From Rhodanobacter denitrificans (lineage in GTDB: Bacteria > Pseudomonadota > Gammaproteobacteria > Xanthomonadales > Rhodanobacteraceae), in assembly GCF_000230695.2 (NCBI RefSeq), contig NC_020541.1, forward strand, positions 682,001 to 746,000: a DNA stretch of 64,000 bases, written 5' to 3'. How positions within the stretch are numbered: the stretch's first letter is position 1; every line of letters begins with the position of its first letter. Made by a program: the position numbers and the translations under genes. Below the pieces are notes generated by a model. It was not told the DNA's origin and did not search any database. It saw nothing but the letters and a program-made list of their open reading frames with translations. Below are positions 61,879-64,000 of the stretch, piece after piece.

Positions 61879-62813
61879 AGTCGGAACTTCGAAGGCTCAC
61901 GCCGGCCGCGGAGCTTCGCCGCGAAGGGGCGCAACGCCCAGCGCAGGCCGTACCACGGGCGGTGCACCTCCCAGCGGATCGACAGCGCAGCGGCCATCTG
62001 CTGCAGGCGCTCGTCGGTGAGGTAACCCAGGCTGGCGAGGGCGTCGGCCGCCGTGCCGTGGCGGCGCAGGAAGGCTTCGCGACGCTCGGCCAGCATCTGC
62101 CGGCCGCTCGCGTCGCGGGCGTACCACGGCGTGTCGCTGATGACCACCATGCCGCCCTTGCGCACGCAGCGCAAAGCTTCGCGCAGGCACGCTTCGCCGT
62201 CTTCGGCGTAGTGGAAGGAGGCATTGAACACGGCGGCGTCGAACTGCGCGTCGGCGAACGGCAGGCGACGGATCTCGGCCTGGAAGCGCGCAAACAGCGC
62301 CGGCAGGCGCGCCCGATAGTGCCGGGCCGCGCCCAGCCCGTCGCGATCGTTGCCGAGCAGGTCGACCGCGGTCGGCCGATACCCGGCCAGCGCCAGGCGA
62401 AAACTCATCCAGCCGTTGCCCGCGCCGAGGTCGAGGATGCGGCCCCCTTGCGGCAGCTGCCGCACGATGCAGTCGTAGCTGCGCGCGCGCATCCGCCACT
62501 GGTCGCGATTCCTGCCGCTGGCGTCGTGGTAGGGCAGGGCGAGGTAGAAATCCGCGCTTGCGCTGCCGCGGCCTTCGGCGGCCCTGATCCGCTCGTAGTC
62601 GGCGATGAAGCGCGCGTGGCGGGCGGCCGATTCCGGCGCCAGGGCGTGCGCGATGCCGTCGTCGATCACGATGGCGAAGCCGCAGGCCGGACAATCCAGC
62701 GTGTCGATGGCGCTTCCGCAGCGAGGGCAGCGCAGCCGCAGGCCCGCCAGCGCCGCCGCGTCCGCGGCATGGCTGGCCGGTGACGGGTCCGAGGCTGGTT
62801 GCGCCCGCGACAT
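61854..62813 (-). CDS. Class I methyltransferase with N-terminal zinc ribbon
   Basis: A 319-residue protein. An N-terminal CPRCG...CPACG pair (about 29-45) forms a zinc ribbon, followed by a methyltransferase fold: GGRILDLGAGNGWMSFRLALAGY (about 122-144), AVDLLGNDRDG, FDAAVFNASFHYAED and CVRKGGMVVISDTP. Transcribed toward the main cluster, with its start 9 bp after the partial nucleotidyltransferase gene, so these two form an opposing operon. Confidence 0.87.
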   Translation of the reverse strand: MSRAQPASDPSPASHAADAAALAGLRLRCPRCGSAIDTLDCPACGFAIVIDDGIAHALAPESAARHARFIADYERIRAAEGRGSASADFYLALPYHDASGRNRDQWRMRARSYDCIVRQLPQGGRILDLGAGNGWMSFRLALAGYRPTAVDLLGNDRDGLGAARHYRARLPALFARFQAEIRRLPFADAQFDAAVFNASFHYAEDGEACLREALRCVRKGGMVVISDTPWYARDASGRQMLAERREAFLRRHGTAADALASLGYLTDERLQQMAAALSIRWEVHRPWYGLRWALRPFAAKLRGRREPSKFRLYVARKPA

Positions 62814-62822
62814 GGGCCGGCG

Positions 62823-64000
62823 CTACGGCGCGCGCGCCGGGCCTTCCAGCGCCGCGCGCACCGCGAACATGGTGTCCATCCGCGGCACCGGCCGGGTCAG
62901 CCAGGCAAGGATGCGCCGCCCGTGCGACAGGCCGGCCCAGTCCGGCCCCTGCTGCAGCCAGAGCTGCGTGCGCAGCATGTCGGCGCGCTCCCGGCTGGCC
63001 TCCCGCGTGGGCCTGATCCGCTGACCGAGGCAGCGTCCGAGCTCGCCGACGGAACGCGACCATTCGATGCCGTGCAGCGCATGCAGCCACAGATCGGAGC
63101 ACGAAACGCAGGTCAGGGTGTGGCGGCGCGACGCCATCCGCAGCAGGGCGGGGCAACCGGTGGCGAGCCGTGCCAGCACGTCCGTCGCGATCGAGTCCGG
63201 GTAGTAGCGCGCGGTCAGCAGCAGCGGCGGCAGCGCATACCAGGGAGCGTCGCCGGCCGGGTCGTCCCACAGCACGTTCCAGTCGCCCGCGGACAGGCGT
63301 GCCGACAGCAGCGCGATGTCGTGCAGATGGAGCAGGCGCAGGCTGCGGTTGCACAGGTTGCCGGCGGCATGCAGCAGCAGGTGGTTCATCAGCGCGCCGG
63401 GCGACGGGTAGGGGTTCAGTCCGGGCCGCGGCTGCGGCGGACGGATGCGCGCGGTGATGTCCACCGCGGTGACCGGCAGCCGCTCCTGGATACGCGTGTG
63501 CAGCTCGATGTTGACCGGCGTGTCGCGGTGTTCGCCGAGGCCGGCAAAGGGCGCGCCGGCCGCCGGCCTGAACACCCGGTGCTTCCACGCGACGAACGAC
63601 TCCACGTAGCCCAGTTCCTGCAGCAGCGCGATCGCCGGCGCGGCATCCTCGGCGCGGACCAGCAGGTCGATGTCGGCCATCGGTCGGTCGCCGGGCGCGT
63701 AGAGGCCGAGCGCGTGCAAGGCGGAGCCCTTCAGCGCGACGAGGGCGATGCCGCGAACGCGGGCGCCGGCATCGATGCGCTGCAGCAGCGTGGCGATGCG
63801 CCGATGGCGATGCTCGACGTGTGCGCGCTGGTCGGCCAGGAACGATCGCCAGGATGGGTGCTGCCACGCACAGCGTCGGCACAGCAGCGGCGACACCCCG
63901 TGCACGGCGGCGGCCACCGCCGCCAGCTGCCATTCGAGCGCGCTCCATGGCGGCGTGGCGCCGCCCGGCCGCGCCAGCTCCGCGGCGAGCGCCTCGGTGG
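62823..64000 (-). CDS. Nucleotidyltransferase-fold protein (NTP_transf_5-like), N-terminus outside window
   Basis: Open to the right edge, so the true start lies beyond base 64000; 391 codons are visible. The core has ALKGSALHALGLYAPGDRPMADIDLLV (G-S and D-x-D of the polymerase-beta-like nucleotidyltransferase fold), then NIELHTRI and ALMNHLLLHAAGN. Relatives sit in polysaccharide and lasso-peptide-type loci with unknown substrates. Operon with the zinc-ribbon methyltransferase. Confidence 0.8.
   Translation of the reverse strand, partial: TEALAAELARPGGATPPWSALEWQLAAVAAAVHGVSPLLCRRCAWQHPSWRSFLADQRAHVEHRHRRIATLLQRIDAGARVRGIALVALKGSALHALGLYAPGDRPMADIDLLVRAEDAAPAIALLQELGYVESFVAWKHRVFRPAAGAPFAGLGEHRDTPVNIELHTRIQERLPVTAVDITARIRPPQPRPGLNPYPSPGALMNHLLLHAAGNLCNRSLRLLHLHDIALLSARLSAGDWNVLWDDPAGDAPWYALPPLLLTARYYPDSIATDVLARLATGCPALLRMASRRHTLTCVSCSDLWLHALHGIEWSRSVGELGRCLGQRIRPTREASRERADMLRTQLWLQQGPDWAGLSHGRRILAWLTRPVPRMDTMFAVRAALEGPARAP

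Overview
This is a 64 kb window of high-GC proteobacterial chromosome. Several traits suggest a gammaproteobacterium of the Xanthomonadales, most like the Rhodanobacteraceae (Rhodanobacter, Dyella, Luteibacter). They are the short metX-like acyltransferase with metB and hom behind a SAM riboswitch, a TonB-dependent receptor of the Xanthomonas/Caulobacter type, abundant REP-like palindromes, and YceI / cytochrome b561 pairs. The assignment is an inference from gene content; I see no rRNA, tRNA or CRISPR array.

Layout. 1-4189 (minus): the N-terminal part of a CHASE3-HAMP-GAF sensor kinase, a CPBP-type membrane protease and release factor 3. 4190-6394: an AT-richer accessory patch with a dense array of perfect hairpins, an amino-acid racemase and a TumE-like toxin with its winged-helix antitoxin. 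6395-15979: an exported M20 peptidase, the Mn2+ exporter mntP behind a yybP-ykoY riboswitch, a TonB-dependent receptor, a second-type EF-G, an M24 peptidase with a DUF1304 protein, and a 2OG-Fe(II) dioxygenase. 16075-20977: a sulfur amino-acid block, cysK divergent from metX-metB-hom. It has a SAM-I riboswitch, an RBS-masking hairpin and a tandem met-box-like operator, and is bracketed at both ends by the same 32-bp inverted repeat. 20987-25345: a YceI protein, an NCS2-like permease and an APC permease.

25491-33775: a type III restriction-modification locus (mod, res) with a higBA toxin-antitoxin module inserted on the opposite strand between mod and res, a small DNA-binding protein divergent from mod, then L-serine dehydratase and a glutaredoxin-like protein. 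Oppositely oriented copies of one GC-rich double-hairpin repeat flank the segment. 33785-41337: a GTPase, a yceI-cytochrome b561-yceI operon, ispB, an MFS transporter, a DedA-rhodanese fusion and ssb. 41399-46514 (minus): an ECF sigma factor, its zinc-binding anti-sigma factor and a subtilisin-like lipoprotein in one overlapping operon, a small outer-membrane barrel, and a haem-motif barrel protein.

46801-64000 is a long, tightly packed surface-polysaccharide locus. fdtA, an fdtC/PglD-like acyltransferase and fdtB point to a 3-acylamino-3,6-dideoxyhexose. Wzx, Wzy and Wzz candidates and three glycosyltransferases would assemble the polymer. Unusual tailoring candidates are a five-bladed propeller protein, a FemAB-like acyltransferase, a metal-dependent amidohydrolase, three methyltransferases and a B12-binding-type radical SAM enzyme. 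A nucleotidyltransferase-fold protein runs off the right edge. The chemistry of the amidohydrolase/methyltransferase/radical SAM segment cannot be assigned from sequence and is the least explained system here.
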